Source: Cryptomeria japonica (lineage: Eukaryota > Streptophyta > Pinopsida > Cupressales > Cupressaceae). From it: a DNA stretch of 64,000 nucleotides. The stretch covers positions 468,700,400 through 468,764,399 of the forward strand of contig NC_081406.1 in the NCBI RefSeq assembly GCF_030272615.1, written 5' to 3'. The position numbers and the translations under genes are program-made. How positions within the stretch are numbered: the stretch's first letter is position 1; every line of letters begins with the position of its first letter. The notes beneath the pieces are model-generated. The model saw only the letters and a list, made by a program, of their open reading frames with translations, ran no database searches and was not told the origin of the DNA. Of this stretch, positions 43,670 to 55,043 are shown piece after piece.

Positions 43670-44090
43670 TACTTGAACCATCGAACTCTTTCTAAAAATT
43701 TCAATAGCTTCAAGGTTCAAAGCGCATTTATGAAGAAAGTCATTTGTGGTCTTTGTCGTCATGTGAGCAAGTGCGCTTTTGTTTTCCATCCTGAAGTTTA
43801 AAACCCATTGAACTTTTTGTTAAATGGTTAAAGGTTCAAAATGCCTTTTGTGAATCACGACAATATATCATTGTTTAACAAGCATGGGTCCATATGTTTT
43901 AAGTTGATTTGCGGTCTTGAACCTTGAACCAAATCTCAAGTGATTCAAATGGTTCAAGGTTCACGTTTAGTAGTCATTGTTATCACTTGTTCCTGGTGTT
44001 GTTGTGTGCCACTCACTCACTATTATATTTCTTAAATGAATTTGAACCATTGAACTTTTTGTCAAATGGTTCAACGTTCACGGGTTCATT
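43670..44090. repeat. About 120-bp degenerate tandem repeats with hairpin core
   Basis: Four units (near 43674, 43802, 43925, 44042) share GAACCATTGAACTTTTTGT and AAATGGTTCAA phrases. In the last unit TTGAACCATT (44042-44051) and AATGGTTCAA (44065-44074) form a perfect 10-bp stem. Confidence 0.65.
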
Positions 44091-44602
44091 TCAAAACCAA
44101 CTCTAAGGTTTTTTGGTTGAAAATGAAAGCGGGGCGACAAGAAGGAATATTCCTTTTTCAGTAATTTAAAATTCTAAATATGGAAAGTAATCATGAGTGC
44201 ATCAGATTACTTGTGCGGAAGTGATGGATAATTAAGAAGGTGTCAGATTTTGTTCATTTCACCATTACTTTGCATGCTTGGGTAAATCATGATGAAGCGT
44301 GTGTGGCTTTATAGATATTTTCCCTTATGATTGAGGGAAATGTATGAATTTATTTTCATAGTTGAGAAGGTTGTAGCTACCATACTTCAGCAAATTGGAG
44401 GCGTCGAAGGTAAAACAAGCTCTGATTCCCTGAAGAATTTCTAGTTTTCATTGTGGTAATGGGTAAGTTCAGACGATTCTTCCTAAGCTATGTTTCTTTA
44501 AGTTCTGAATATTTATCAGTATAGAAAGAAAAATCTCTAAATTGTTGGAGTAGGATTCTGCCTTGTTTTAGAATTTCTTGGTTAGAAGTATAGATAGGCA
44601 GT

Positions 44603-47600
44603 ATGAGGCCGATACTACCAAAGCTTGGTCGGACCTTGTGTCTAGTGAGTATTTTACCAGAGCTAGAAGACACCTCCTTGGTTCATGATGATTTAGGGGA
44701 TTTCCTAGAAAGATCCAAAAACCCTCAAATCAGTTCATTAATGGAGAAAATAGTGAAAAATGGTCTTGTGGAAGCTGTTGCATTCCCGCTTGCCGCACCG
44801 TGTCAGGATTTAGTGATGGCTTGCATGAACCAATATGACACAAAGAAAAAAATCAATAGATGCATTAGAACTAGTAATGGTGAGCTGCTGGTCAATATCA
44901 ACAGAAAATAGTAATGGCGACAATGGGAATTCCACACAAGGATGAATATGAGGATTGGACTATTGGGAGCTCATATGCCTACTTCTCAGAAAAGAAGAAT
45001 AAGTATAGGAGTATGGTTGCTAGGAATTGGGTCATGATTGCCAAAACCCTTGACTAGAGAGAACTTCATCACAAAAGTGTGAGATATTGTGATACTTCTG
45101 AACAGGGTCAAGGGAAACTCACATTCTTTCTATTGGGAAGATTGGATGTACTTTTTCATCCAAGTGGTGTTATCTAGTGACAGGTATCTTGATTGGTCTC
45201 AGGTAATTGCAAAGAGACTTCATGAAGGGTTGAGAAATTTTGTGGGAATGACAGGTTTTTATATGTCTTCTTATCTTTTCTACATACTAGCTTGTACAAG
45301 GGATTGGCCTGGTCTGCCTAATGAACCTTGGATAGATGGGATGAGGGTGTATAATTTTTATCCTCTATTACAACAACAAAGACACGTTGAGTAGATTGAT
45401 AGATGGAATGGAGTCTTCGTGGGAAGACTTATTTCTAAGCTTTAGGGGAATATGAACAAGAGGATGTCTACTAAAGCAATGGAATTCGTGAGCATATATG
45501 GTAGCTTCTTTATTCAATTTCCCAGGTTTACTTATCTATGAGTAGGTGGTTTTGAGGGCTAACCATTCAAGCTACCTAGGTATGCTTTTGACAGTTATGT
45601 GCTTATAGAGGTAAGCAGGTAGCTAGCCTACATTGATAAAAGATTAGGAACAAAGGGCGAGTCTAGAGTTGTATTCCCTATTGAACTCAGATACTATAGC
45701 TGCAAATCAGTATCGGATGCCCTGAACCTAGAACTAGAATTCAAAAGGATGAACTTGCAGCCATATGTGGCAAGGCAAAAGTTTGACAGTAGGGGTTATG
45801 CAATGGAAAACCTAAATGTAGATAGTCATTTTTGTCATGAACCTCAGTTAGAGGATTACTGGGAGAACTGCAGTGATGAGTATGAGGTAAGGAAGAGACT
45901 ATGGTCTAGGTTCACTTTGCAGCAAATAACTACCATGAGGCTTCCAATTAATATATCTGGAGTATCAGAGGATACAGGGGAGGATGTTCTAGATCTTGAG
46001 TTTGATACATAGATTCAAGGAAAACCAATTCCAAAAATTAAATTGGAACAAGAAGGAGGACGACAGTATTCAAACTAGAACCTTCAACATTGTGAGGAGA
46101 ACAGAAAGATGGTTGAGAAACCAAAAGTTTAAGGAGGGACCTCACATGTCCTCACATGAACTAAAAATTGATTCACACATTGTGACTCAATCTCCTATTT
46201 CTTCCACTAACAAAATTGCTAATGTTGCAGGTGTTTCAAGACCCATTGTTGAGAAAATTCAACCGAGGAGATCAAAGAGGTCACCATCTGATCTCATAGT
46301 TGCTTGAGTAACTTGGTTCAGGAGTAAGAAGAAGAGTAAGGAGCCCATATCAAAATAGATTGTTGTAGACCTAGACCCTAGTGAAGAGGTTGAAGAGACA
46401 ATGGATGCATAGAATCTGGATGAACCTGAAATGCAGGAAATGAACATGAGAAAAGAAGAAGAAAGCCAACAAGACCCCATGAACACCATGGTCATTGTCA
46501 CTTCACCAGACGTACAGACAATGCCACCACCTAAGGAACCTACAAAGGCACCAAGATGGCTGGAAGTCACTATTGAGAAGAAATGGAGTGTGGTGTCGGT
46601 TACAATCCCAATGGAGGACATGGTTAGCAGATGTTTGGGAAAGGCATAAAAGCCAAAGAAACTCAAAATATAGGCAATGCTTGATGTAGATGAAGCAACA
46701 GGACACTGGACGACCGAAATAGCCAAACCAATCCCAGGAAAAGATGCAGACAAAGCTACTAAGGAGGATTTTACAGTTGAGAAGATAGATCTGGGAGTTG
46801 CTTCATGTGTTGTGGATGTTAGGCATTTGGAATCATCCACGAAGAGGATAATTTCAAGAACGTGGAAGGATGAAAAAGATAAAAGAGAATTGAAACAAGT
46901 TGTTACTCTAATGGCTGAGTATATCAATTCCATCCATGATCCAAACCCCCAACCTTTATCATAGATACCGGTATCATTCGACCCAAAATCTCTGACCAAC
47001 CAGAAAATGCTGGAGTAGGTTCAAAGGAACATGGTAGTTATAGAAATATTGAATAAATGGTTAGACCTGATAATACAATAGGGATCAAATTATATCATTA
47101 ATCCGGTGTAAGTTTATAAAGATGCAGAAATAGTGAGCAAGGAGATAGAACTGGAAACAGTGGCTTGGGAGAAGGAAAGGATCAAATGGGTAGTAGTCCT
47201 TGCACAAATGAATGACATATAGAAATATGGGGTGATAAAATTCTTGGTTGAAAACTAGTAGAGAACCTGGATGATAAAGTATTGTATGTGTGAAGGAAGA
47301 ATGTGGAGTGGCGCAACTCGATCATCAAGCAAGGTCATGAAGAATCCACCAAATTGCTCAGAGAATTGACAAACTTGATCGATACGATGCAGAAGGACCT
47401 CAAATGCATTGATATCCAGCTCATTAAGGATGGCGCCAAGACAATTGAAGAAGATATGGACACAACCAAGGTCTTTCAGGAGAGGATTCAGTTCATTCAA
47501 ATGATAAAATCTTTGATTATAGATGACTTCTCAAAAGTGGCAAGAATTGAATCGATACTCATAGTTTGTTCTAACCATTTGAAGGTTCACAAGGAAAAAG

Positions 47601-47638
47601 TAGCACAGGTAAATATGGACAAAGAGGTGTGGAAGTAG
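44603..47638 (+). pseudogene. Large decayed ORF of an unknown plant repeat family
   Basis: A protein of about 900 codons can be followed with stops and a few frameshifts: 44603-44911; 44914-45080 (other frame, 'HKDEYEDWTIGSSYAYFSEK'); 45089-46012 (one frame with stops: 'HSFYWEDWMYFFIQVVLSSD', 'GFYMSSYLFYILACTRDWPG', 'MEFVSIYGSFFIQFPRFTYL'); 46014-47000 (charged, disordered); 47303-47638 (coiled-coil-like, 'HEESTKLLRELTNLIDTM'). I do not recognise a Pfam family. The layout of globular N-terminus, acidic linker and coiled-coil C-terminus parallels the LINE ORF3s, but the sequences are not obviously related. A T-rich 3' UTR-like stretch follows (47800-47960). Probably a transposon-borne protein. 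Confidence 0.5.
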
Positions 47639-47639
47639 A

Positions 47640-48660
47640 GAATCCAACACATTGGTCTTCCTTATTTTCAAGTCATCCTGAATTTCTCAGCGGTGCACCT
47701 GGAATGGCATGGTTTTGTGGCAAAGCAGGACAGATCCATAACCTCCTCTACCACAGTGGAAGCATAGTTAATTCGAAGATGAAGTGTTAGCCTCCCAGTG
47801 GATGTTGTTTTAGTTTTCTTTCCTATTGTTTTAAGCAGTTTCTTTCACTTTGATCAAAAGTAAATGTAATTTTTTTATGTAAAAACTATGAGCCTGGTGG
47901 CTATTTAAGCTAAAAAGCTTGTCTTTGTAAGGGTTCCGAAAACTATGATTTTTAGGAGCAGGAGATAATATTTTGGTTCACATATGAATTGTTTGAAAAT
48001 AAAATAGTTGATTATCAATGAAATGCTATGTTATGCAATCTTTGAATCTGTGTGTTTAAAGATTCATAATCTTTCTTGAGAAAGTTGTTATGGGCATGAT
48101 ATAATTCTATGATTAGTTATCTCTATATTTTTCTTCAATTCATGGTTATCATTAGTTGTTAGAAGACTCGCATGTATTGATTTGTTTAATCCCCCTTGCC
48201 CTATGAGGCATGAGAGAGTATCGATCAGCCATCAGTATTGCTGAGCCTCTGTTGTCTTTTGAATTCATACAATGAGCATGTTTGTAAATCAGACTTTGTG
48301 AACTTTCTTTAAATATTCTTTCAGAAAATTTTCTATGTTTATAGTTTTGAAGGTATTTATTGTGTTGATGAATAAATGCTAAAGCCTTTCAATGCTTTCT
48401 GGTAAAAAGTATTAGCATATCATTTGTATAGTAAATTCATTGCAAATTATACGAGGAGCTGCCCTCTAATGTAGAGGTTGAATTTTATTAATTCATCCAA
48501 CTATTGATAGTTTGTCTCCTTTTATAAAGGGCGAAACAAAGTTATATTTTTTCTTAAGGAAGATAATTGTTAGGATTTCAAAAAGGGGCAAATCTGTTTA
48601 CCAACACATTTTTCATAATTCTTAATTCCTTCACACTCAAACCATTTTCAATACAAGATT
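47640..48660. other. AT-rich stretch, no gene; possible LTR start
   Basis: No coding region. At 48553-48600 a purine-rich AAGGAAGATAAT precedes TGTTAGGATTTC and a further CAAAAAGGGGCA, which could be a PPT plus LTR start cut off by later events. Not firm. Confidence 0.3.
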
Positions 48661-48780
48661 TCTTAGAGTCATAAACTAATTCAATAATATGCTTACAAAG
48701 ACTACCACTGGAAGAAACAAAATATGCCAAAAAACCCAATTATAGTAGAAATATACAAATTGCATGACCAATTACAAATG

Positions 48781-49074
48781 ATATCAATTGATGAAGCTCT
48801 GGACAATGCACATTGTTTCTGAATTGATTTGTTCAAATACAAAGTTGGCAATTTCTTATTTGATGCAATCCATGTTTTACTTCATTGTTGATATACACCT
48901 AATGAACTACACAATGATCTTGTGGATCATTTCTTGCACTACCTTCACAATTGCTATGTTGTAGCTATAAGTTCTTTTGAACATGAATTACATCAAATAG
49001 TTCTTTTATGTTTTGCAAAATATACATGACAAAAACACATATCTGTATAGAATGAGGCTTTCAACAACACATAT
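48781..49074 (+). pseudogene. Helitron OTU-like region, first part
   Basis: One frame with four stops reads 'ISIDEALDNAHCF', 'IDLFKYKVGNFLFDAIHVLL', 'NELHNDLVDHFLHYLHNCYV' and 'ISSFEHELHQ'. The copia insertion follows directly at 49076. The resumption at 51710 ('GEARLWNDIFYVQWLAY', 'LICIWSLTHKKSYSHFSKDV') has the W-x-D-x-x...Q-W/L-A pattern seen in OTU-type cysteine protease regions of some Helentrons. That domain naming is tentative. The continuity across the insertion is clear from the matching flank ATAT. Confidence 0.45.
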
Positions 49075-49075
49075 T

Positions 49076-50226
49076 TGTTTAATATTTTGGATAACTAAGA
49101 GGGGGTGAATCAGTTGCATATTTAAAATTTATTCCTTTTCCACAGAAACAATTCTAGTACAGATTAAAATTAGAATACTTAACCATAAATAGATAAGAAC
49201 ATGAAAGAAAATACACACAAAACACTAGATATGATGTGGAAAACCCAAGAAGGAAAAAACCATGAATAATGTTAGTTCTCAATATGAAAACACCTATTAG
49301 GGTGACACCAATTAAGGTGGTTTTTTTAAAGATGGCTCACTACCAGAATGTTCACTGTAGGTGGGCTCACTACCTGGCTAAAGCCTCCAGAAAAAGGAGG
49401 GCTCACTACCTGGAGGAAGAAAGAAAGAATCCACCACAATGGCACAACTGCCAAGCTGCTACAATGCCAAAACAAACCTTAGGCTCACTACCACCGGTAC
49501 CAAACAACATCAGCTAACAACCATATTAATCAACCACTTCGCAACACCAAAGATAGATCTTCCTTTCACAATCAACTTCCTTCTATCAATCCTTATGATA
49601 TTTCATTATAAATATCCTTTATGTATATATTGATCTCCTTAATATATTTTACAAGTTGGCTAAGGAGAAAATAAAATATAATTCAAAATAGGTCCTCACT
49701 AAGCATTCCCATGGTGGAAAGGAATGAGAAGTACTAAGCATTCCCATGGTAGAAAAGAATTAGAAGTGGACCAAACCACAATGCAACAACATGTTATCCA
49801 AACGTCACAATCATTAGACCAAAAGATAAAGCATCTGGGGTTAATCAGACTAGGAAAGAATGAAACTAAAAACACAATTTTGGTGCATATCAACACGTGT
49901 CAAATTAGAATAACAAAGATACATGCATGAGAAGTATAAATCCAAAAACACAACAAGAGAAGTGAAAAAGTAGAGCAATTTGGATCTCTGCAAATTATGC
50001 CAAACAACCACCATCATCAATACATAGACTTTTAGAGAACAACTTCTGGATGACAAAACATGATAGTAGAATCTCAAGACAATATATAATAACATACAAA
50101 CACATCATGACTATATCTATAATAAGTCAGAAAATCTAGAGCAAAAAAAAAATTAAAACATAGAATCAATACATTGACATCAATGACAACCATACTAATA
50201 CATCAATCAACTTCACATTTGCAACA
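49076..50226 (-). repeat. 3' LTR of the deleted copia
   Basis: 1151 bp. It contains the conserved block near 49228-49263 (TGTGGAAAACCCAAGAAGG / AAAAAACCATG). Its last 180 bases match 51535-51707. Confidence 0.8.
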
Positions 50227-50383
50227 ATCTCCTCTTTTTTCATTGATGGCAACATTCATCAATGATAAACAATTTCTTCAACAACACTTCCTAAAAAATC
50301 TCCCCCTTTGACATCAAGGACAAAGGTAAGCAACAACACAACTCATAATTCACTCAGCTCCCTCTGAAAGGAAGCCCCAAACA

Positions 50384-51530
50384 TTAGCCTAGATTTAAAT
50401 ATGCATGAAATATCCTAGAGTTAAAACTAGGAAAGGGTATGACCCCCAACATCTCTTGGAGATGCTCAAAAGTATCTTTGCACAATGTGTTTGTAAAGAT
50501 ATCTACAACTTGCTCTTTGGTAGAAACATATTCAAGTTTTACTTCACTATCTAATACTTTTTCTCTTAAAAAATGATATTGGATAGAAGCATTCTTTGTT
50601 CTGGAATGCAAAACTAGGTTTTTTAAAAATATTGATTGTACTTGTATTATCACACATGGTTGAGATAGGTTCATCAAACAATGTGCCAATATCCTTCAAT
50701 GCATGTTTCATCCAAAGTACTTGAGTGTAGCGTGAAGCAGATGCAATGTACTTAACTTCTATGGTTGATAAAGATATAGAATCCTACTTATTACTTAACC
50801 ATGCAACTAACCAGAAGCTAAGGAAAAATGCTCCACCACTTGTACTTTTCCTGTCATGAACACTTCCTACCCAATTTGCATCAATATAAGCTTTCAGAGT
50901 AAAGTCTAATCCTTTGGGATACCACAATCCAAAATCTTATGTTCCTTTCAAGTATTTGAATATCCTATTTACTACAACAACATGTGATTGGTTCTTGCTA
51001 AAATCTGGCTACAAGGCATACAACATACATGATATTTTGTCTTGTAGGAGTCAGGTATAACAATCCTTCAATCATTGATTTGTTTTTGCTTGCATTTGTC
51101 TTAGAAGATTTATCATCATTAGTCAACTTGCATCCGGTAGTCATAAGAGTACATACCGGTTTGGAATTCTCCAATCCAAACTTCTTCAACAATTCTCTAA
51201 CATATTTTGACTAAGAAATGAAAATGTATTTATTGTTGTGATTGATCCAAGAAAGAAATTTAACTCACTAATCATATACATTTCGAATTCATTCTACATT
51301 TCACTAGAAAATGTCTTGCACAAGTCATCATTACCTCCAAAAATTATGTCATCCACATATATAATAACAATTAAGATCTTACTTGATTCAATATTGAAGT
51401 AAAGATTGTTGTCAGCAAACCCTTTTTAAAAACCTTGATTCAGTAGATAATTATCTAACCTTCTATACCAAGCTCTAATAACTTTCTTCAATCCATACAA
51501 TGCCTTCTTCAATCTGCAAACAACATCCAA
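50384..51530 (-). pseudogene. Copia RT and RNase H remnant
   Basis: The minus strand encodes '[20 protein letters not shown]', an intact 'YVDDIIFGG' catalytic box (about 51325-51365), 'MLKKFGLENSKPVCTLMT', 'GLLYLTPTRQNIMYVVCLVA' and the RNase H end 'VKLEYVSTKEQVVDIFTNTL'. Frames change several times and stops are common. The fragment starts where the internal deletion joins it to the LTR end (about 51530). Confidence 0.85.
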
Positions 51531-52639
51531 ATCATCAAAACATGAGTAGAATCTCAAGGCAATATCAAAAAACATACCATCACATCATGACTATATTTGC
51601 AATAAGTTAAAACATCTAGAGCAAAAACAAACACTGAAATACAAAATCGGTACATTGACATCAATGACAACCATACTAATACATCAATCAACTTCATGTT
51701 TGCAACAATATGAATGCCAATGGTGAAGCTAGACTTTGGAATGACATATTTTATGTGCAATGGTTGGCATACTAATTGAATACGCTCATATGCATTTGGT
51801 CTCTAACACACAAGAAATCATACTCGCATTTCAGTAAAGATGTATGCCATCCCTCAATATCAATTATTTTCTATATTTTCAAAGACAAGCACTTGCGATT
51901 GCCTTTAAAATATGTAATCACGATTGTCAATTGAATATTGCAATTTGGATTACGCCTGGAGCACAATTACAAATGCACTTGATACACTTGGACTCTATCG
52001 ATTTATTACATTTTGTACTCCATGTGGAGAAATCACATTTCTTGTCACTTTCCTAGTTGATGAACAATTCAATGTAATTTCTTTACGATTATTTGTTTCT
52101 TAACCTTTAGCCAATGCATCGAGAGTGCAAAACAAATTTGTATTAGAATGTTTTGACATTTTTATTTAGCCCGCTATAATAGACAACAATTGTTTGCTGC
52201 AATTGCAATCACACATTTCTAAAATTAAAATAACATATGCGAAAAACAAACTTGAAGGTTCTGAATTTTGCTTATTATGTCTTTCACACATATTTCATAC
52301 AATTATATGTGTATGATAGGAAACTTCAGAACCCAAAATCTAAAGTATATTGGAATTGCATAGAACCAAAAAAACAACATTAACTTAATTTGCTTTGAAC
52401 ACATCTCAAGCCATTGCCATTATGAACCACTTCAAGAAACACAACTAGTAATGAATAATACGCATACAAAACAACTCATTTTGGTACAAGTTAATGCAAT
52501 TGCATCTAAATTTGCATGACCTTCTATGCTCAACAAAATCCAAAATTAATTTTCGATTGTGTTCATTGAATCGAATAGTTGTAATGGATTAGATTGGATT
52601 TATTTAAGAAATATCACAAAAAAGAATATAATTACTTTC

Positions 52640-52960
52640 CCTATCACAAGTTCAGAGGCTCAAATAATTATAACTTTTCCTAGCACAAATTTCAAAGTCC
52701 CCCACTCATTGTGATGTCTAAAAGCTACAATATGTGATGAAAATAAGAGACAAAAAGATATAGCAAGTGAATAGATGGTTGAAAGGATGGGAATTGCAAG
52801 TGAGACAAGCACAAAGGCTCAAAGAATTGCAAATTTTTCTAACACAAATTAAAAAACCCCTTACTTGTTGTGATGTCTAAAATATATAATACGTGATAGA
52901 GATAAATAACAAATATACATAGCCAATGAACAAATGGCTAAACTCGTGACCTTTGCAAAT
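52640..52960 (+). repeat. Two-copy about 156-bp repeat within Helitron ORF
   Basis: Segments starting near 52648 (CAGAGGCTCAAATAATT) and 52804 (CAAAGGCTCAAAGAATTG) are similar over about 150 bases, including TTGTGATGTCTAAAA and a GATAGCAAGTGAA/CATAGCCAATGAA part. Both translate to 'AQ-I---S/P-TN', then 'IASE/IANEQMVE/MAK', so it is a repeated protein module in the N-terminal half. Confidence 0.6.
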
Positions 52961-53159
52961 CAACCAGCCACATGTTCATTGACTAAGATATATACAACTA
53001 GTACAAAAAAAAAAAACTCTAACTATCTCAAATGCTAAATCTACTCTTGGCAAGCATTTACTATTTTGTAGTACAAGATCTAGACATCAAGCAACAAATC
53101 ATACAAATTAACCTATAGAAAATAATGTAATCCAAAAATCTGTTAACACATACCTACAA

Positions 53160-53534
53160 ATCATCAATGACAAACTGAGTCAATCATGCACTCTTTGTGA
53201 GATGTTGAATTTTCATAAAAATATTCATAGATTTGACAATGCATTTTTCAATTCTTTCTCTTTGTTTTCCATTGTAATCAATGAAAAAAATAGTGATATG
53301 ACAACCCATTTGCAAATAGTGTATAAAAGCTACTTCATTGGGAAAAGTCCCTCACTTTGTTGTGCCATGGAACATGCAATGCAATACATGAACAGATGTT
53401 ATCCATATATTGAATTCTCTAGAAGAAAGACTTGTCTCTTTGTGTATTGCTTTTGCACAAATAATACAATTAAGATAGAAAAGAGCACAATATTGCTTAA
53501 ATGGCACAATCATTCATGTTCCTATAGATTTTGA
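53160..53534 (+). pseudogene. Helitron N-terminal Cys-containing region
   Basis: An open frame of 110 codons preceded by 'CTLCEMLNFHKNIHRF' and continuing 'LCCAMEHAMQYMNRCYPYIE'. Paired cysteines upstream of the Helitron-like N domain are common in plant RepHel proteins. Position is the main evidence. Confidence 0.4.
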
Positions 53535-53799
53535 TAAAGTGCTAAAAGCATTGCTTAGACAAATAGATAAAACTAGAACAATAGAAAGTTAAATTGAAAT
53601 GAAAGCTACAATATGAAAATGCATATACACAAGGCAATGTTAGGCATACTTATGTAATTAATTCTTTAGAAATTTTATCAAAATCCCCACTATATACAAA
53701 AGAGAATATCTCCATATATAAAGATTAGGGAGCTCTAATTGCAAGCAAAAAAGAGCACATGCACACAAATATTGAAGCAAAAATAGATATGCACGATGA

Positions 53800-54435
53800 C
53801 ATGTTTGAACATGATGAAGAGCCTATGACTAATTCACTTATTTATTGGTTTAATGAACCACACTCAATTAAAGATCTTGATACAACTATTATTGAAATTG
53901 TACCATCATAAAGTTTAAAGCCTCTTGGTATTTCCCAAGACACCTACTTAGAAGAAATGAACTTCCCAATTTTGTTCTATGGGTCTCCCTGGCAAACTAA
54001 CATCATAGAAAAAAATTCCTTCTAAAAAAAGAAAAATGGGAGCTCATGCATAAAGACAATGACTTCACAACACACATAATAAATATTTTCTTCATAGCCA
54101 TTAAAATTATCATCCAACAAATTTGTTCACTGGCATGGGTGTGCATAAAAAAAATTGAATTAAAAAGCTAAAAACTACTTGCAAAGGATGTGAGTGGTCC
54201 TAAAAATTAGGAAAAACTATTGAGATCTCCATTGGGCCTTAGATCATTAAAAAGTATTCACACATCTCTAGACTATTTAAAAAGTACAAGAAAAAAAATA
54301 TTTGCAATGATAAGACAATTTGGACGTCCAACATTATTTGTAACATTGACAAGTATTGAGCACTTTTGGGAACCATTATGCAAAGCATTGAGAGATGTGT
54401 CTTCTAAGAAAGAGACTAAGAACAATGAAACTTAG
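53800..54435 (+). pseudogene. Helitron helicase-like N domain
   Basis: 'TYLEEMNFPILFYGSPW' corresponds to the conserved E-x-x-F-P-x-L-F block. 'WELMHKDNDF' and the open part 54220-54435 'SLDYLKSTRKKIFAMIRQFG' with 'RPTLFVTLTSIEHFWEPL' match the hallmark 'YW...K.LFAMIRQLG.PT.F.TLS.AE' of the Helitron_like_N domain. It precedes Rep in Helitrons. Several frameshifts occur between 53990 and 54220. Confidence 0.75.
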
Positions 54436-54594
54436 AATATAGGGACTTAGACTTTGAAATTTGAAAAAATTGAGTTCTTTGTAGTCGCTAATTCAACCAT
54501 AGGGTTAATGCATTTCAAAAAATGATGCTAAAAAGCCATAAACTATTTGGCAATGTGTTGGACTATTTTTTTACCACTATTCCAAAATTGAGGA

Positions 54595-54810
54595 AATGAA
54601 CATGTACATTTCATGGTATGGGTGAAAGATGCACCTTTATATGGAAACTAAAAAACCAATAAAATAGAAAACTTTGTGGACAAGTATATTTCATGTGATT
54701 CTTTATTGCTCAATGTAAACCATGTCAAAATACAAACAAATCATCATACAAAGATCCATAAAAATATAAAACCTCCAATTGCCAATTTAGTTTTCCCTTG
54801 CCTCTAATGA
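54595..54810 (+). pseudogene. Helitron Rep (HUH) fragment
   Basis: A frame with one stop reads 'NEHVHFMVWVKDAPLYGN', then 'KIENFVDKYISCDSLLL' and 'IQTNHHTKIHKN'. H-V-H is the metal-binding HUH motif, followed by the W-x-x-D-A-P and K-Y-I-S-C blocks typical of Helitron Rep. The downstream catalytic tyrosines (Y-x-x-K region) are not found and would lie near the solo-LTR insertion at 55044. Confidence 0.7.
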
Positions 54811-55043
54811 GAAGAACAACAATATTAGAGCCCTTAGCAGTTGCTAATGCTACAATGAAAATAGAGCAATAAATTTCTTTAAGCAAATGGAAAATAAACA
54901 CTATACAAAAGAAATTACATTTGACAGTTTCTTGCAAGAATTCCAAATGGATGTTGTAGATTACATTGCAATGTTACAATCAACATTGTCACAAAAAATT
55001 GTGATGCTAAAAAGTGTTTGGCAATTTGGAGGAATTGATTATG

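Larger units (their letters stand above)
49076..51707 (-). mobile_element. Internally deleted Ty1/copia element
   Basis: Left LTR 49076-50226 (TGTTTAATATT...TTTGCAACA), polypurine AAAAAAGAGGAGAT on the minus strand just inside (50227-50241), RNase H and RT remnants (50384-51530), then directly the terminal about 170 bases of the other LTR (51535-51707). The deletion removed most of the right LTR, PBS, gag, PR and INT. The outer flanks ATATT (49071-49075) and ATATG (51708-51712) agree in four of five bases, consistent with a TSD. It splits the Helitron coding region. Confidence 0.8.

Noticed and set aside
46259-46999. 246-codon minus-strand Ser/Phe-rich frame
   Set aside because: It lies opposite the charged linker of the large plus-strand ORF and has the composition expected of a complement; no domain.
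48553-48670. A further LTR starting TGTTAGGATTTC
   Set aside because: A purine-rich stretch precedes it, but I found no matching second end or partner, so it was not annotated as an element.
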